From: Robiginitomaculum sp.
GTDB lineage: Bacteria > Pseudomonadota > Alphaproteobacteria > Caulobacterales > Maricaulaceae
Direction: 5' to 3'
Assembly: GCA_021776565.1 (NCBI GenBank)
Contig: JAJFFQ010000048.1
Coordinates: forward strand, 1 to 64,000
DNA length: 64,000 nt
The position numbers and the translations under genes are program-made. Shown in pieces: positions 1-9,050 of this stretch. Below the pieces are notes generated by a model. That model was not told where the DNA came from and did not search any database. It worked only from the letters and a program-made list of their open reading frames with translations. The stretch's first letter is position 1, and every line of letters starts with the position of its first letter.

Positions 1-512
1 TGCCCTTTGCAAGGCTGGTTTTCGACAGGCGAGGCTTCCCAAAAGCACCTGTAAGGCGAGGTCTCTTTTTCGCTTAAAGGCGTCAAAAGGTCTTGAAAAT
101 ACACCATATTTCCTGCGCCCTTTCTCCTGTTTAACCCAAAAAATACCTCCTCGTGAAATCAATCATCTGAATAAGTTTGGACCCTAGGGTCTGAACCCAA
201 TTCGATTAACCATTCTGCGCTGATGAATTTGCGACCTGAACAGGAGAAAGGGCGCAGGAAATATGGTGCATTTTTAACACCTTTCGACACACTCAGGACG
301 CAAATTCATCGCGCCCTTCAGGTTTGGCGAAAAAGGCCAATCTGCGGCGTAAATTCTCCTAGTATAGGAATAAACCTGTCCTTCGTCGAATTTACTGGCA
401 TCTTGACCTTCCTCGTCAAACAGAATTGCGTAATCCAGTTGAGTCCAGACCCTAGACTCCGGTTTTCACCGGAGTGACGGTGTTTGTTTTGATTTTGCCG
501 CAGCCCACAGAG
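1..512. other. Gene-free stretch with inverted repeats
   Basis: No convincing gene is visible. ORFs crossing this stretch run through inverted repeats and have no family resemblance or ribosome binding site. It holds a 30-bp perfect inverted repeat (listed separately), a smaller inverted pair GATGAATTTGCG (222-233) and CGCAAATTCATC (299-310), a 12-bp palindrome around 180-191, and a hairpin CTCCGG/CCGGAG at 457-474 downstream of ybaB with no T-run. A copy of the CTTTCGACA..CTCAGGA motif lies at 281-298. recR often follows ybaB in alphaproteobacteria but is not found here. Confidence 0.6.
102..268. repeat. 30-bp perfect inverted repeat with 107-nt loop
   Basis: The left arm (102-131) and right arm (239-268) are exact reverse complements over 30 bases. 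Similarity continues a few bases outward with one mismatch. No transposase lies between the arms, so this is more likely a dispersed intergenic repeat or a MITE-like remnant than a functional insertion sequence. Confidence 0.8.
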
Positions 513-842
513 TTAGGGCGTGAACCCTTCTGGCATCATGGCCGCCAACGGCCCGGCTACTTTGGCCATTTGTGCGCGTGCCATTTCATCTACCTTGCGG
601 CGTGCATCATTGATTGCCGCCACGATCAGGTCTTCCAGCACGGCAGCATTATCCGCTCCATCGCTAATCAGGTCAGGATCAATGTGAATCGCACGGGCCT
701 CGCCTTTACCATTCAGGGTAACGCGCACCATACCGCCAGCGGACTGGCCCACAACCTCTTGTTCAGCCAATCCTTTTTGCGCAGCGGCCAGTTTGGCCTG
801 CATTTCCTGCGCCTGTTGCATCAGGCCCGCAATATCAGTCAT
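513..842 (-). CDS. ybaB: YbaB/EbfC family nucleoid-associated protein
   Basis: A 109-residue small DNA-binding protein of the YbaB/EbfC family, which forms dimers and coats DNA; its exact cellular role is still unsettled. The N-terminal helix rich in Q, M and A (residues 1-30) and the following GMVRVTLNGKGE strand are typical, and the length matches the family. It overlaps the end of dnaX by 8 bp, so the two are co-transcribed and probably translationally coupled, the usual dnaX-ybaB arrangement. recR, the common third partner, is not found downstream in the window. Confidence 0.93.
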   Translation of the reverse strand: MTDIAGLMQQAQEMQAKLAAAQKGLAEQEVVGQSAGGMVRVTLNGKGEARAIHIDPDLISDGADNAAVLEDLIVAAINDARRKVDEMARAQMAKVAGPLAAMMPEGFTP

Positions 843-2610
843 TGCTTGTCTCCATTTTTTTATCCGGCATCCGAATGTTCAGAATTTTCGCCCCGGGGAA
901 TGCCTCTAATATGTCCTGCATTTGTTGCGATTGCTCTATCTCGGCCCGTAATTGCGCTTCGTGAGTTTTCTTTTTTTCGGCCAATGTCGGCGCGCCCTTG
1001 GCCTTGCCATCCAGACTGATGAGCCAGGTTTGCCCGGTATTGTCGCGCAAAAACCGGGTCAGTTGCGGGGCAAGGTCGGCGGGCGCATCCGGCCCGGGTT
1101 CAAACACAATCGCGCCCGGCCTGAAACTGACCAACCGCATACAGCGTCGCACCAGAGCACCAAGCTGCATTTCCCGTTTTTCGTTCAACAGCACCACAAC
1201 ATCTTCAAGGCTGTGTAATTGCGCCATAGGTTCGCCTTTGGGCAGCGGCGCGACATCGGGCTGCACCTGTATGGCCGGAGCCGCACCCCCTGATGAACTG
1301 GCAACTGGGCGGGATTTGTTTTTTGAGGAGGGCGATACAGGGGCAGGGTCAGGGTTTTCAACTGTACCTTGCGGCGGCCCTTCACGTAAAAGCCGTGCGG
1401 CCTCTTCTGGCCCCGGCAAATTGGCCGCTGAACATATCCTGATAAGGGCCATTTCTGTGGCGCTTAACGGATCGGGTGCAAGGCGGGCTTCGTCCAGAGC
1501 TTTGAGCAACATTTGCCAGAGCCGTGCTAGCTGACCGAGGCTTTGCTCGCTGGCGATGGAGCGGACAATGGCGGCGCTGTCGCCATAGTCTTCCAGCCCA
1601 GCCGCGTCACCAACGACTTTGACCCGGGTGCACTGGTGGCAATGATCCAGAAGATCGCGCATTATAATCAGGGGATCGGCCCCGGCTTCAAACTGGCTTT
1701 GCAACTCGGTGCAGCAGCCCACCGCATCGCCTCTGGCCGCCAGTACAAACAGCTCCAGCACCCGGGTGCGATCTGCCAGACCCAGCATGGTGCGTACATC
1801 TTCGCCGGACACTTCGCTATTGCCTTCCTCCTGTACCAACGCCTGATCCAGAATAGACAGCGCATCGCGAACCGAACCTTCGGCAGCGCGAGAGATCAGC
1901 GCCAGGCCGTCCCGGGCCACTTTTGCGCCTTCTTTTTCGCAAATGCCCTGCAAGTGGGCAATCAGTTGTTCACGACCAATGCGCGCCAGGTCAAACCGTT
2001 GGCAGCGCGACAATACCGTCACCGGCACTTTGCGAATTTCAGTGGTGGCAAAAATGAACTTGGCGTGGGGCGGCGGCTCTTCCAGGGTTTTCAAAAGCGC
2101 ATTAAATGCCGACGTTGACAGCATATGCACTTCATCAATGATATAGACCTTGTAGCGCGCAGAAACCGGGGCATAGCGCACACCTTCCAGTATCTCGCGA
2201 ATATCATTGATGCCGGTGTGCGAGGCGGCATCCATTTCCATCACATCCACATGACGTGATGCAGCGATGGCGTCGCAATGCACGCCCGGCGGATCAAGGT
2301 TTATCGACGGGCCGTTCTCAGTGCCATCACGTTCATAGTTTAATGCCCGTGCCAACAGCCGTGCCGTGGTGGTTTTGCCAACCCCGCGCACGCCAGTCAG
2401 CATAAACGCATGAGCAATGCGACCCGTAGCAAAGGCATTGGTCAGGGTACGCACCATGGGGTCTTGGCCGATCAGGTCTTCAAAGCATGAAGGGCGGTAT
2501 TTACGCGCCAATACCTGATAACCCTCTGCCTGAGTTGGTAGATCAAGGCCAAGACCGGCTTGATCCGGGTCAGGGAGTTGGTCGTCAGAAGAAGAATCGT
2601 TTGTGCTCAT
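835..2610 (-). CDS. dnaX: DNA polymerase III subunit tau/gamma
   Basis: Clamp-loader ATPase of 591 residues that loads the sliding clamp and links the polymerase cores. Walker A is GVRGVGKT (about residues 73-80) and Walker B with sensor residues is IIDEVHMLS near 160, followed by the AAA+ lid and collar. A proline/serine-rich linker (about 405-450) leads to a C-terminal domain. The zinc module between Walker A and B keeps only one of the four cysteines found in E. coli. The linker carries A AAA AAC in the reading frame at codons 430-431, a possible -1 slippage site. It is first in an operon with ybaB. Identity is certain; the short form is inference. Confidence 0.97.
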   Translation of the reverse strand: MSTNDSSSDDQLPDPDQAGLGLDLPTQAEGYQVLARKYRPSCFEDLIGQDPMVRTLTNAFATGRIAHAFMLTGVRGVGKTTTARLLARALNYERDGTENGPSINLDPPGVHCDAIAASRHVDVMEMDAASHTGINDIREILEGVRYAPVSARYKVYIIDEVHMLSTSAFNALLKTLEEPPPHAKFIFATTEIRKVPVTVLSRCQRFDLARIGREQLIAHLQGICEKEGAKVARDGLALISRAAEGSVRDALSILDQALVQEEGNSEVSGEDVRTMLGLADRTRVLELFVLAARGDAVGCCTELQSQFEAGADPLIIMRDLLDHCHQCTRVKVVGDAAGLEDYGDSAAIVRSIASEQSLGQLARLWQMLLKALDEARLAPDPLSATEMALIRICSAANLPGPEEAARLLREGPPQGTVENPDPAPVSPSSKNKSRPVASSSGGAAPAIQVQPDVAPLPKGEPMAQLHSLEDVVVLLNEKREMQLGALVRRCMRLVSFRPGAIVFEPGPDAPADLAPQLTRFLRDNTGQTWLISLDGKAKGAPTLAEKKKTHEAQLRAEIEQSQQMQDILEAFPGAKILNIRMPDKKMETSND

Positions 2611-2653
2611 AAATCCACTTTAGCGCGTCAATAGCTGTTTGCGAAGTGAAGAG

Positions 2654-2749
2654 TGGAGACTGAACAACGACCCGGGTAAAACTCGTTACGGCTGCTTCCT
2701 TCCGGATCTGACCGGGTTGGCGAGGCACCTGTCCGCTGCCAGCCTCCAC
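2654..2749 (-). ncRNA. ffs: Signal recognition particle RNA (4.5S, bacterial small type)
   Basis: Read on the minus strand, the segment carries the hallmark SRP domain IV: GGTCAGATCCGGAAGGAAGC followed by AGCC. The flanks pair as a long imperfect hairpin: GGAGGCTGGCAGCGGAC at the 5' side and GTCGTTGTTCAGTCTCC at the 3' side. The size of about 96 nt fits the small bacterial type that partners Ffh. It lies just upstream of dnaX on the same strand. Ends are approximate. Confidence 0.95.
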
Positions 2750-2939
2750 CAGGAGGTATATCAGGCCAGAGGCACATGAAAACCAAGTGAGTGTGCGAAA
2801 AACAGTTGTAAAAGAAAACTTCAAGCAAGAAACTTTTTGTCATTATCAGCTTCGTGCTTGTTATAAGCGACGGAAAAGACAAGAGTGTGCCGTTGGGGAA
2901 TAATGGCACTGGATCAGGGCCACTGACAGGGATGAAGAG

Positions 2940-4442
2940 ATGAATCGCACACGGGTATTGGTGCTTGCGGGCGTAATTGCGTTCGCCCTATTGGCATTAT
3001 TTGTTTTTCGTGGACGCGGGGCGGCGACCAACGGCGAGTATGACGTTGAAACCGTGTCGGTCAGCCGCGGTGATGTTGCTCGCATTGTTTCGGCCTCTGG
3101 CGCGGTGCGCGCCCTGACTACTGTCGAGGTTGGCTCGCAATTGTCCGGTCAGGTGGTCGAACTATATGCGGATTTCAATTCCGAGGTTAAAGCCGGGCAA
3201 CTGGTGGCCCGCATTGATCCGCAAACCTTCCAGACCCGTGTGCAACAGGCCGAAGCGGATCTATTAAGTTCCCGCGCCAATGTCGCCGTGCAGCAAGCCG
3301 GGATCGCCCGTGCCGATGCAACATTGGCCCAGGCGCAAAAAGATTTTAAGCGGCAGGAACAGCTGCTTGCAGAAGATGCCATTTCCCAGGCGCTTTTTGA
3401 CGCCACAGAACGTCAGTTGGCCGTAGCCAGAGCCGATGTTGCCTTGGCAAAGGCGCAACACCAAAGCGCCCTGGCCAGCAAGTCACAGCGCGAAGCGGCG
3501 CTGGAGACCGCCAATGTCGATTTGAATCGCACCTATATCCGCTCTCCCATTGATGGCGTGGTGATAAATCGCTCGATAGATGTTGGCCAAACCGTTGCTG
3601 CATCATTTTCGGCGCCAGTGCTTTTCCTGATTGCGCAAGACCTTGGTGACATCCGCATTGATGCTGCCGTTGTTGAGGCCGATATTGGAGGCATAAATAC
3701 GGGCGATGCGGCGGTGTTTTCTGTAGACGCATACCCGGATGATGAGTTTACCGGCGTTGTCGAACAGGTTCGCCTGGCCGCAACAGAGCTGCAAAATGTA
3801 GTCACCTATACGGTGGTTATCGCCGCACAAAACCCACGGGCAAAACTGCTGCCCGGGATGACCGCCAATGTGGAGATAACCGCAGACAAGCGTGAAAAGG
3901 TTCTGCGCATTGCCAGCGCCACCCTGCGCTTTTCTCCCCCCAAAAACGGCCCCCCGGTTGAAAGCAATGAAGGGGCTAGACGCACTGGCCAAGGTGAGGG
4001 GCGCCCCGGCGACAGATCAGGTTCTGGTCGGCAGGGCGGCGGATTTGGGCAACAATTTGCTGCCCTTGACGTCAGCGAAGACAAGCAAAAGGCCATTGGT
4101 ACAGACATGCGCAAGGAATTTCAGGCCTTTTCGCAACTGGCACAAAATCCCGGCGCACAATTTAACCGCAATGCCTTGCGCCAGCGCCGCCGGGCCATGA
4201 CCGAGCGTGTGCTGAAACGCCACCTTACCACCGAACAATATAACGCCTGGGAAAAACAACAGGCCGCCAGTGCCAGCGTAAAAAGGGTGCAGGCATGGCA
4301 ACAAAACGAGCGCGGTGCCCTGACCCAACGCACTCTGGTTTTAGGGCTGGATGACGGTGATAATGTAGAGATATTGCGCGGTGCTACCGAGGGTGATGAG
4401 TTTGTCAGCAAAGTACGCCTGAAATCAAATGATGAAAGCTGA
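2940..4442 (+). CDS. MacA-like periplasmic adaptor of an ABC efflux pump
   Basis: A 500-residue HlyD-family adaptor linking an inner-membrane MacB-type transporter to an outer-membrane channel. An N-terminal membrane anchor (about residues 5-24) is followed by the biotinyl-lipoyl half, a long coiled-coil hairpin (about 95-190), the second lipoyl half (YIRSPIDGVVINRSIDVGQT) and the beta-barrel. MacA proteins are usually about 370-400 residues. The extra length is a Gly/Arg-rich linker plus a basic helical segment (about 340-455) containing HLTTEQYNAW, which resembles the LTxxQ motif of Spy/CpxP chaperones. The next gene starts directly after its stop codon. Substrate unknown. Confidence 0.9.
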   Translation: MNRTRVLVLAGVIAFALLALFVFRGRGAATNGEYDVETVSVSRGDVARIVSASGAVRALTTVEVGSQLSGQVVELYADFNSEVKAGQLVARIDPQTFQTRVQQAEADLLSSRANVAVQQAGIARADATLAQAQKDFKRQEQLLAEDAISQALFDATERQLAVARADVALAKAQHQSALASKSQREAALETANVDLNRTYIRSPIDGVVINRSIDVGQTVAASFSAPVLFLIAQDLGDIRIDAAVVEADIGGINTGDAAVFSVDAYPDDEFTGVVEQVRLAATELQNVVTYTVVIAAQNPRAKLLPGMTANVEITADKREKVLRIASATLRFSPPKNGPPVESNEGARRTGQGEGRPGDRSGSGRQGGGFGQQFAALDVSEDKQKAIGTDMRKEFQAFSQLAQNPGAQFNRNALRQRRRAMTERVLKRHLTTEQYNAWEKQQAASASVKRVQAWQQNERGALTQRTLVLGLDDGDNVEILRGATEGDEFVSKVRLKSNDES

Positions 4443-5141
4443 ATGACCTTGAACCAGTACATCATTGAGGCCCGCAATCTTACCAAAGTCTACACCATGG
4501 GCGATCAAAAGGTGCACGCATTACGCGGTGTTGACCTGAAAATTGAACCGGGTGAATTTACCGCCATAATGGGGCCATCGGGATCGGGAAAATCAACCCT
4601 GATGAACCTTATCGGCGCACTGGATCAACCGACCAGCGGCGAGTTGTTTATTGAAGGTCAGCCACTTTCGACCATGATCCCGCCCGCCCTTGCCGATCTA
4701 CGAAACCGGACGCTGGGATTTGTGTTTCAACAGTTTAACCTGTTGCCACGTGCGGATGCCTTGCAGAATGTGAAACTGCCACTGCGCTATGCACGTCATG
4801 AGATTATCGATGCCGATGCTCGCGCTCGTGAGTGCCTGCAAATGGTTGATCTGGAAGAACGTATGGATCACCGGCCCGCACAGCTTTCCGGTGGTCAGCA
4901 ACAACGGGTGGCCATTGCCCGGGCGCTGGCGGGCAAACCGCGTATTATATTGGCCGATGAACCAACAGGCGCATTGGACACCAAAACATCAGAAGATATT
5001 ATGAAATTATTGGTGGAACTGAACGCTTCGGGTATAACCATTATACTGGTCACCCATGAGGCCGAAGTGGCCGCCTTTGCCAGACGGCAAATCCATTTTC
5101 GCGATGGATTGATAGAGAGTGATGAAAGGTCAGGATTATGA
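4443..5141 (+). CDS. MacB/LolD-type ABC transporter ATP-binding protein
   Basis: A 232-residue ATPase subunit. Walker A is GPSGSGKS (about residues 44-51), the Q-loop FVFQQFNLLP, the ABC signature LSGGQQQRVAIARAL, and Walker B ILADEPTGALD with the H-loop VTHE. Unlike E. coli MacB, the ATPase and permease are separate polypeptides. The start codon directly follows the adaptor stop and its end overlaps the permease start by 4 bp, so all three are translationally coupled. Confidence 0.95.
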   Translation: MTLNQYIIEARNLTKVYTMGDQKVHALRGVDLKIEPGEFTAIMGPSGSGKSTLMNLIGALDQPTSGELFIEGQPLSTMIPPALADLRNRTLGFVFQQFNLLPRADALQNVKLPLRYARHEIIDADARARECLQMVDLEERMDHRPAQLSGGQQQRVAIARALAGKPRIILADEPTGALDTKTSEDIMKLLVELNASGITIILVTHEAEVAAFARRQIHFRDGLIESDERSGL

Positions 5142-6367
5142 AATTATCAGTGGCTTTTGCCTCGGCGATCGAGGCGCTAACCGCCAACGTCTTGCGAAGT
5201 TTTTTGACCATGCTGGGCATTATCATTGGTGTGGCTTCGGTGATGATTATGATGGCCATGGGGGCCGGTGCCAAAGCCCAGATCGAAGCACAGATTTCTG
5301 CACTGGGTGCCTCAACCCTGACCGTGAGACCCGGTGCCACGCGCCGAGGCGGCGTATCCCAGGGGGCGGGCGCATCTACACCTTTTACTGAAGCGGATAT
5401 GGAGGTTATTCGCAGATTACCGTTTGTTCAGGCCATTGATGGTCAGATCAATAGTGGTGTTACGGCGGTCTCCGGGCAAACCAATTGGTCAACACAACTG
5501 ATCGGCACCAACCCAGGATATTTTGAAGTGCAAAGCCTTGATGTGATTGAGGGTCGCGTGTTTACAGAACGAGAAGCACGATCCGGTGCTGCTGTTGCCG
5601 TTTTAGGGCAGTCGGTGGTCAAGGAATTGTTTGATGGCATTAACCCTTTGGGGCAGCGGTTCCGGGTCAACAGTGTCCCGGTTACGGTCATTGGTGTTTT
5701 GGAAGGGCGCGGGCAAAGCAGTTTTGGTCAGGATCGCGACGATATTGTTATCCTGCCTCTTACAACGGCGCGCAACCGTATCATTGGTGCGCATCCGACC
5801 ACCTCCAAGCATGTCTCGCGCGTAGAGGTGATGGTCGCTAATGGTTATGACATGGCCGTTGCCCAAAGCGATCTGGAAGATTTTTTGCGCGAACGACGCA
5901 GGATCAAACCCGGTGCCAGTGACAATTTCAGGGTTTATATTATTGCTGATTTTATTCGGGCGCGTTCTGAAACCCAACAGACAATGGGCATATTGTTGGC
6001 ATTTATGGCCGGGGTTGCCTTGTTCGTTGGGGGTGTGGGTGTGATGAATATCATGCTGGTATCGGTAACCGAACGCACGCGAGAAATCGGTCTGCGCATG
6101 GCCCTGGGTGCACGCAGCACAGATATAATGGCGCAGTTTCTTACCGAAGCCCTGGTTCTTTGTGGCACCGGCGGCCTGATCGGTGTTGCGCTTGGCTTTG
6201 CCGGTGCCTGGATTGCAGCAAAGACCGGCGATTGGTCTATGTCTCTGAACGTACAAATTACGTTGATGTCGTTTGGGGCCGCCGCCGCCGTTGGTATATT
6301 TTTTGGCTACTTCCCTGCCCGGCGTGCAGCCCGGCTCAACCCTATTGATGCGTTGCGTTATGAATAA
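5138..6367 (+). CDS. MacB-type ABC transporter permease (FtsX family)
   Basis: A 409-residue permease. One N-terminal membrane segment (FLTMLGIIIGVASVMIMMAM, about residues 22-42) is followed by a large periplasmic MacB core domain. Three C-terminal membrane segments come with the conserved TERTREIGLRMALGA cytoplasmic loop and the PARRAARLNPIDALRYE end typical of the family. It would act as a dimer in a mechanotransmission-type pump moving substrates from the periplasm through the adaptor. Its stop overlaps the following channel gene by 8 bp. Confidence 0.95.
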   Translation: MKLSVAFASAIEALTANVLRSFLTMLGIIIGVASVMIMMAMGAGAKAQIEAQISALGASTLTVRPGATRRGGVSQGAGASTPFTEADMEVIRRLPFVQAIDGQINSGVTAVSGQTNWSTQLIGTNPGYFEVQSLDVIEGRVFTEREARSGAAVAVLGQSVVKELFDGINPLGQRFRVNSVPVTVIGVLEGRGQSSFGQDRDDIVILPLTTARNRIIGAHPTTSKHVSRVEVMVANGYDMAVAQSDLEDFLRERRRIKPGASDNFRVYIIADFIRARSETQQTMGILLAFMAGVALFVGGVGVMNIMLVSVTERTREIGLRMALGARSTDIMAQFLTEALVLCGTGGLIGVALGFAGAWIAAKTGDWSMSLNVQITLMSFGAAAAVGIFFGYFPARRAARLNPIDALRYE

Positions 6368-7733
6368 AATTTCTGTCCTCTGCTCTGTTATAGCCCTTGC
6401 TCTTGGTGCCTGTGCCTATACGCCCCCGCTTGAAAGCATTGCGACGCAACAAGCAGAACAATTGCCAATACCACAAACCTGGTCACAAGAGAGCATCGCA
6501 GAAGAAATTGGCGGGCATTGGCTGGATGATTTTGCTGACCCGCTATTGTCCACCCTTGTTGCCGAAGCCCTGAACGCCAATCGGGATATACAAATTGCCG
6601 CCGATAATGTTGCCCGCGCCAAAGCGTTATTGGGGCAATCACGCGCCTCATTGTTGCCGAGCCTGAATATCAGTGCCTCAGCCAATGAAAGCGGCGCTTT
6701 GGGCGGCGGAACCTCATCACGCACTGCTCTTGGTACTGGCCTGGGGGCCAGTTGGGAAGCGGATGTATGGGGCAAGTTATCTGCCGACAAGGCGGCGTCT
6801 GCGGCTGACCTTGTTGCGGCGGATGCCCGTTTAAGTGCGGCCAGATTGTCGTTAGCCGCACAAACAGCGCGGGCGTATTTTCTTGGCATTGAAGCACAGT
6901 TACAAAGCGATCTGAGTGCCGCCACACTGAACGCACAAAAAGCAACACTAAATATCGTCCAGACCAGAAAAAATCTCGGTTTCTCCGCCCGGCAGGATCT
7001 GGTTTTGGCATTGTCGGATGTGGCCAGCGCCCGTGATAATCTTGCCGCCGCCAACAATGCCCATCGAGATGCCGTGCGGGCGCTGCAACTGCTTTTGTGG
7101 CGCTATCCAGATACCAACATTAAACTTGCAGATGTGTTGCCTGAGCATCCCCGACCAATACCGGCTGGCACACCTGTGCAGTTATTACAGCGCCGCCCGG
7201 ACATACGGGCCGCCGAGGCAGATATTCGTGCTGCCTTTGCGTTGACCGCCCGTGCCAAAGCGGATCGCTGGCCCAGCCTGAACCTTTCAGGAGATTTAAG
7301 CGCAGCCGGGCAAAACCTGGATACCCTGTTTGATGGCCCCAATATCGCACTTTCCCTGGGGGCCAGACTGGCGGCTCCCCTGTTCGATGGTGGCCTTCGC
7401 CGGGCGCGCATTGATGCCGCCAAGGCCAGCCAGCGCCAAACCCTCGCACGCTATGGTCAAAGCGTTTTGAACAGCTATGCGGAGGTTGAATCAGGGCTTG
7501 ATCGCTGGCGCACCTTGCAAGAGCGCGGCGGCTTTTTGCTGGAGGCCGAACAAGCCGCCAGTGAGACATTAAGGCTGGCACAATTGCGCTATTCTGCCGG
7601 TGAAAGTGACCTTCTGGATGTACTCACTTTGCGCCAGCGCGCCTTTGGTGCCAGTCGCGCACGGTTAGCTAATCAACGGGCGCGCCTTGATGCTCGCCTT
7701 GACCTTTATCTGGCCTTGGGCGGTAATTTCTGA
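6360..7733 (+). CDS. NodT/TolC-type outer-membrane efflux lipoprotein
   Basis: A 457-residue outer-membrane factor closing the tripartite pump. The start at 6360 is preferred over an upstream in-frame start because it gives a clean lipoprotein signal peptide ending LALGAC, with Cys as the acylation site, and overlaps the permease stop. Two repeated TolC helical regions are visible, including the RRPDIRAAEADIRAA motif characteristic of RND/ABC outer-membrane factors. The operon 2940-7733 therefore encodes adaptor, ATPase, permease and channel, apparently a complete unit. Confidence 0.93.
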   Translation: MNKISVLCSVIALALGACAYTPPLESIATQQAEQLPIPQTWSQESIAEEIGGHWLDDFADPLLSTLVAEALNANRDIQIAADNVARAKALLGQSRASLLPSLNISASANESGALGGGTSSRTALGTGLGASWEADVWGKLSADKAASAADLVAADARLSAARLSLAAQTARAYFLGIEAQLQSDLSAATLNAQKATLNIVQTRKNLGFSARQDLVLALSDVASARDNLAAANNAHRDAVRALQLLLWRYPDTNIKLADVLPEHPRPIPAGTPVQLLQRRPDIRAAEADIRAAFALTARAKADRWPSLNLSGDLSAAGQNLDTLFDGPNIALSLGARLAAPLFDGGLRRARIDAAKASQRQTLARYGQSVLNSYAEVESGLDRWRTLQERGGFLLEAEQAASETLRLAQLRYSAGESDLLDVLTLRQRAFGASRARLANQRARLDARLDLYLALGGNF

Positions 7734-7802
7734 ACGCCCTTGCTTCATCGCCCGGGCTGTGTCTCTATCTGCACATAAAAACTGATTTGGGGAGGGGTGG
7801 GC

Positions 7803-9032
7803 ATGTTTATCACCATCATTGGTATTATTGTTCTTCTTGGTATCGCGGTGGCGTTATCGGATAATCGCAGCAAGATAAATTTGCGCGTCGTTGGCGCGGC
7901 TTTTGCCTTGCAAGTTGGTATCGCCGTCTTTGTTTTATACACCCCCTTTGGCAAGGGTGCCCTGACCGCCATGTCAAATGGCGTACAAGTGGTGATCGAC
8001 TATTCCAAGGTCGGCATAAATTTTGTTTTTGGCGGGCTGGCTACTTCTGAAAACCTTGGGTTTGTTTTTGCAGTTCAGGTACTACCGGTGATTATTTTTA
8101 TCGGCGCGCTCACCGCCGTTTTGTATCATCTGCACATTATGCAATTGGTGGTGCGGGTGTTTGGCGGCGCACTGCGTTGGGTGATCGGTACGTCTCGGGT
8201 GGAGAGCCTGTGTGCTTCGGCCAATATATTTTTGGGCCAGACCGAAGCGCCATTGGTGATCCGGCCCTATATTTCACGGCTATCAGATAACCAGCTTTTC
8301 ACCGTTATGGTTTCAGGGCTGGCCTCCGTGTCCGGGGCCATCCTCGCCGGTTATGCGCTTTTGGGGGTTAATATAGAATATCTGATCGCCGCCAGTTTTA
8401 TGGCCGCGCCAGGCGGGCTGCTGATGGCCAAGATCATCCGTCCTGATGTCGGCCCGCTAAAGGACGACGATATTGAGCTTAGCGATGACACCAACGAGAT
8501 AACCGAACGCCCGGCCAATGTCATTGATGCCGCCGCCCTTGGCGCCAGTGAAGGCCTTCGTCTGGCCGCCAATATCGGGGCCATGTTGATCGCCTTTGTG
8601 GCCTTGATTGCCCTGCTCAACGGTCTCGTGGGCGGGATTACCGGCCTGTTCGGGTTTGAGGGCGTCACCATGAATTCCATACTTGGCTGGATATTTTCGC
8701 CCTTGATGTTCCTTTTGGGTATTCCATGGGAAGAAGCCATGGCTGCCGGTGATCTTATCGGGCAAAAACTGGTGCTCAATGAATTTGTTGCCTATGCCAG
8801 CCTACAACAGGTGCAGGAAAATCTCAGCCCGCATACGGTGATGGTAGTGACCTTTGCACTGTGCGGTTTTGCCAATCTTTCTTCCCTTGGCATTTTGCTT
8901 GGCGGTATTGGCGGTCTGGCGCCGGAGCGGCGCGGCGATATTTCACGCATGGGGATAAAAGCCATTGCCGCCGGTTCGCTCTCCAACCTTATGAGCGCGG
9001 CGCTGGCCTCCATGCTGGTATCGGTGGGGTAG
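7803..9032 (+). CDS. NupC-family concentrative nucleoside transporter
   Basis: A 409-residue inner-membrane protein of the CNT family, which imports nucleosides with H+ or Na+. It has many hydrophobic segments, the N-terminal and core Gly-rich helices, the signature FLGQTEAPLVIRPY, and a final GFANLSSLGILLGGIGGLAP stretch, all typical of NupC. A GTG 6 bp upstream is possible, but ATG at 7803 follows a GGGGAGGGG ribosome binding site at good spacing. It stands alone, separated by about 70 bp from the efflux operon. Confidence 0.92.
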   Translation: MFITIIGIIVLLGIAVALSDNRSKINLRVVGAAFALQVGIAVFVLYTPFGKGALTAMSNGVQVVIDYSKVGINFVFGGLATSENLGFVFAVQVLPVIIFIGALTAVLYHLHIMQLVVRVFGGALRWVIGTSRVESLCASANIFLGQTEAPLVIRPYISRLSDNQLFTVMVSGLASVSGAILAGYALLGVNIEYLIAASFMAAPGGLLMAKIIRPDVGPLKDDDIELSDDTNEITERPANVIDAAALGASEGLRLAANIGAMLIAFVALIALLNGLVGGITGLFGFEGVTMNSILGWIFSPLMFLLGIPWEEAMAAGDLIGQKLVLNEFVAYASLQQVQENLSPHTVMVVTFALCGFANLSSLGILLGGIGGLAPERRGDISRMGIKAIAAGSLSNLMSAALASMLVSVG

Positions 9033-9050
9033 GTTATGACACATAGCTCA

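Noticed and set aside
223-477. 84-residue ORF in the left intergenic region
   Set aside because: It runs through one arm of a 30-bp inverted repeat and through palindromes, with no ribosome binding site or recognisable protein features.
474-1019. Long plus-strand ORF opposite ybaB and dnaX
   Set aside because: It is antisense to two certain genes, has no family resemblance, and its frame is open because of their codon use.
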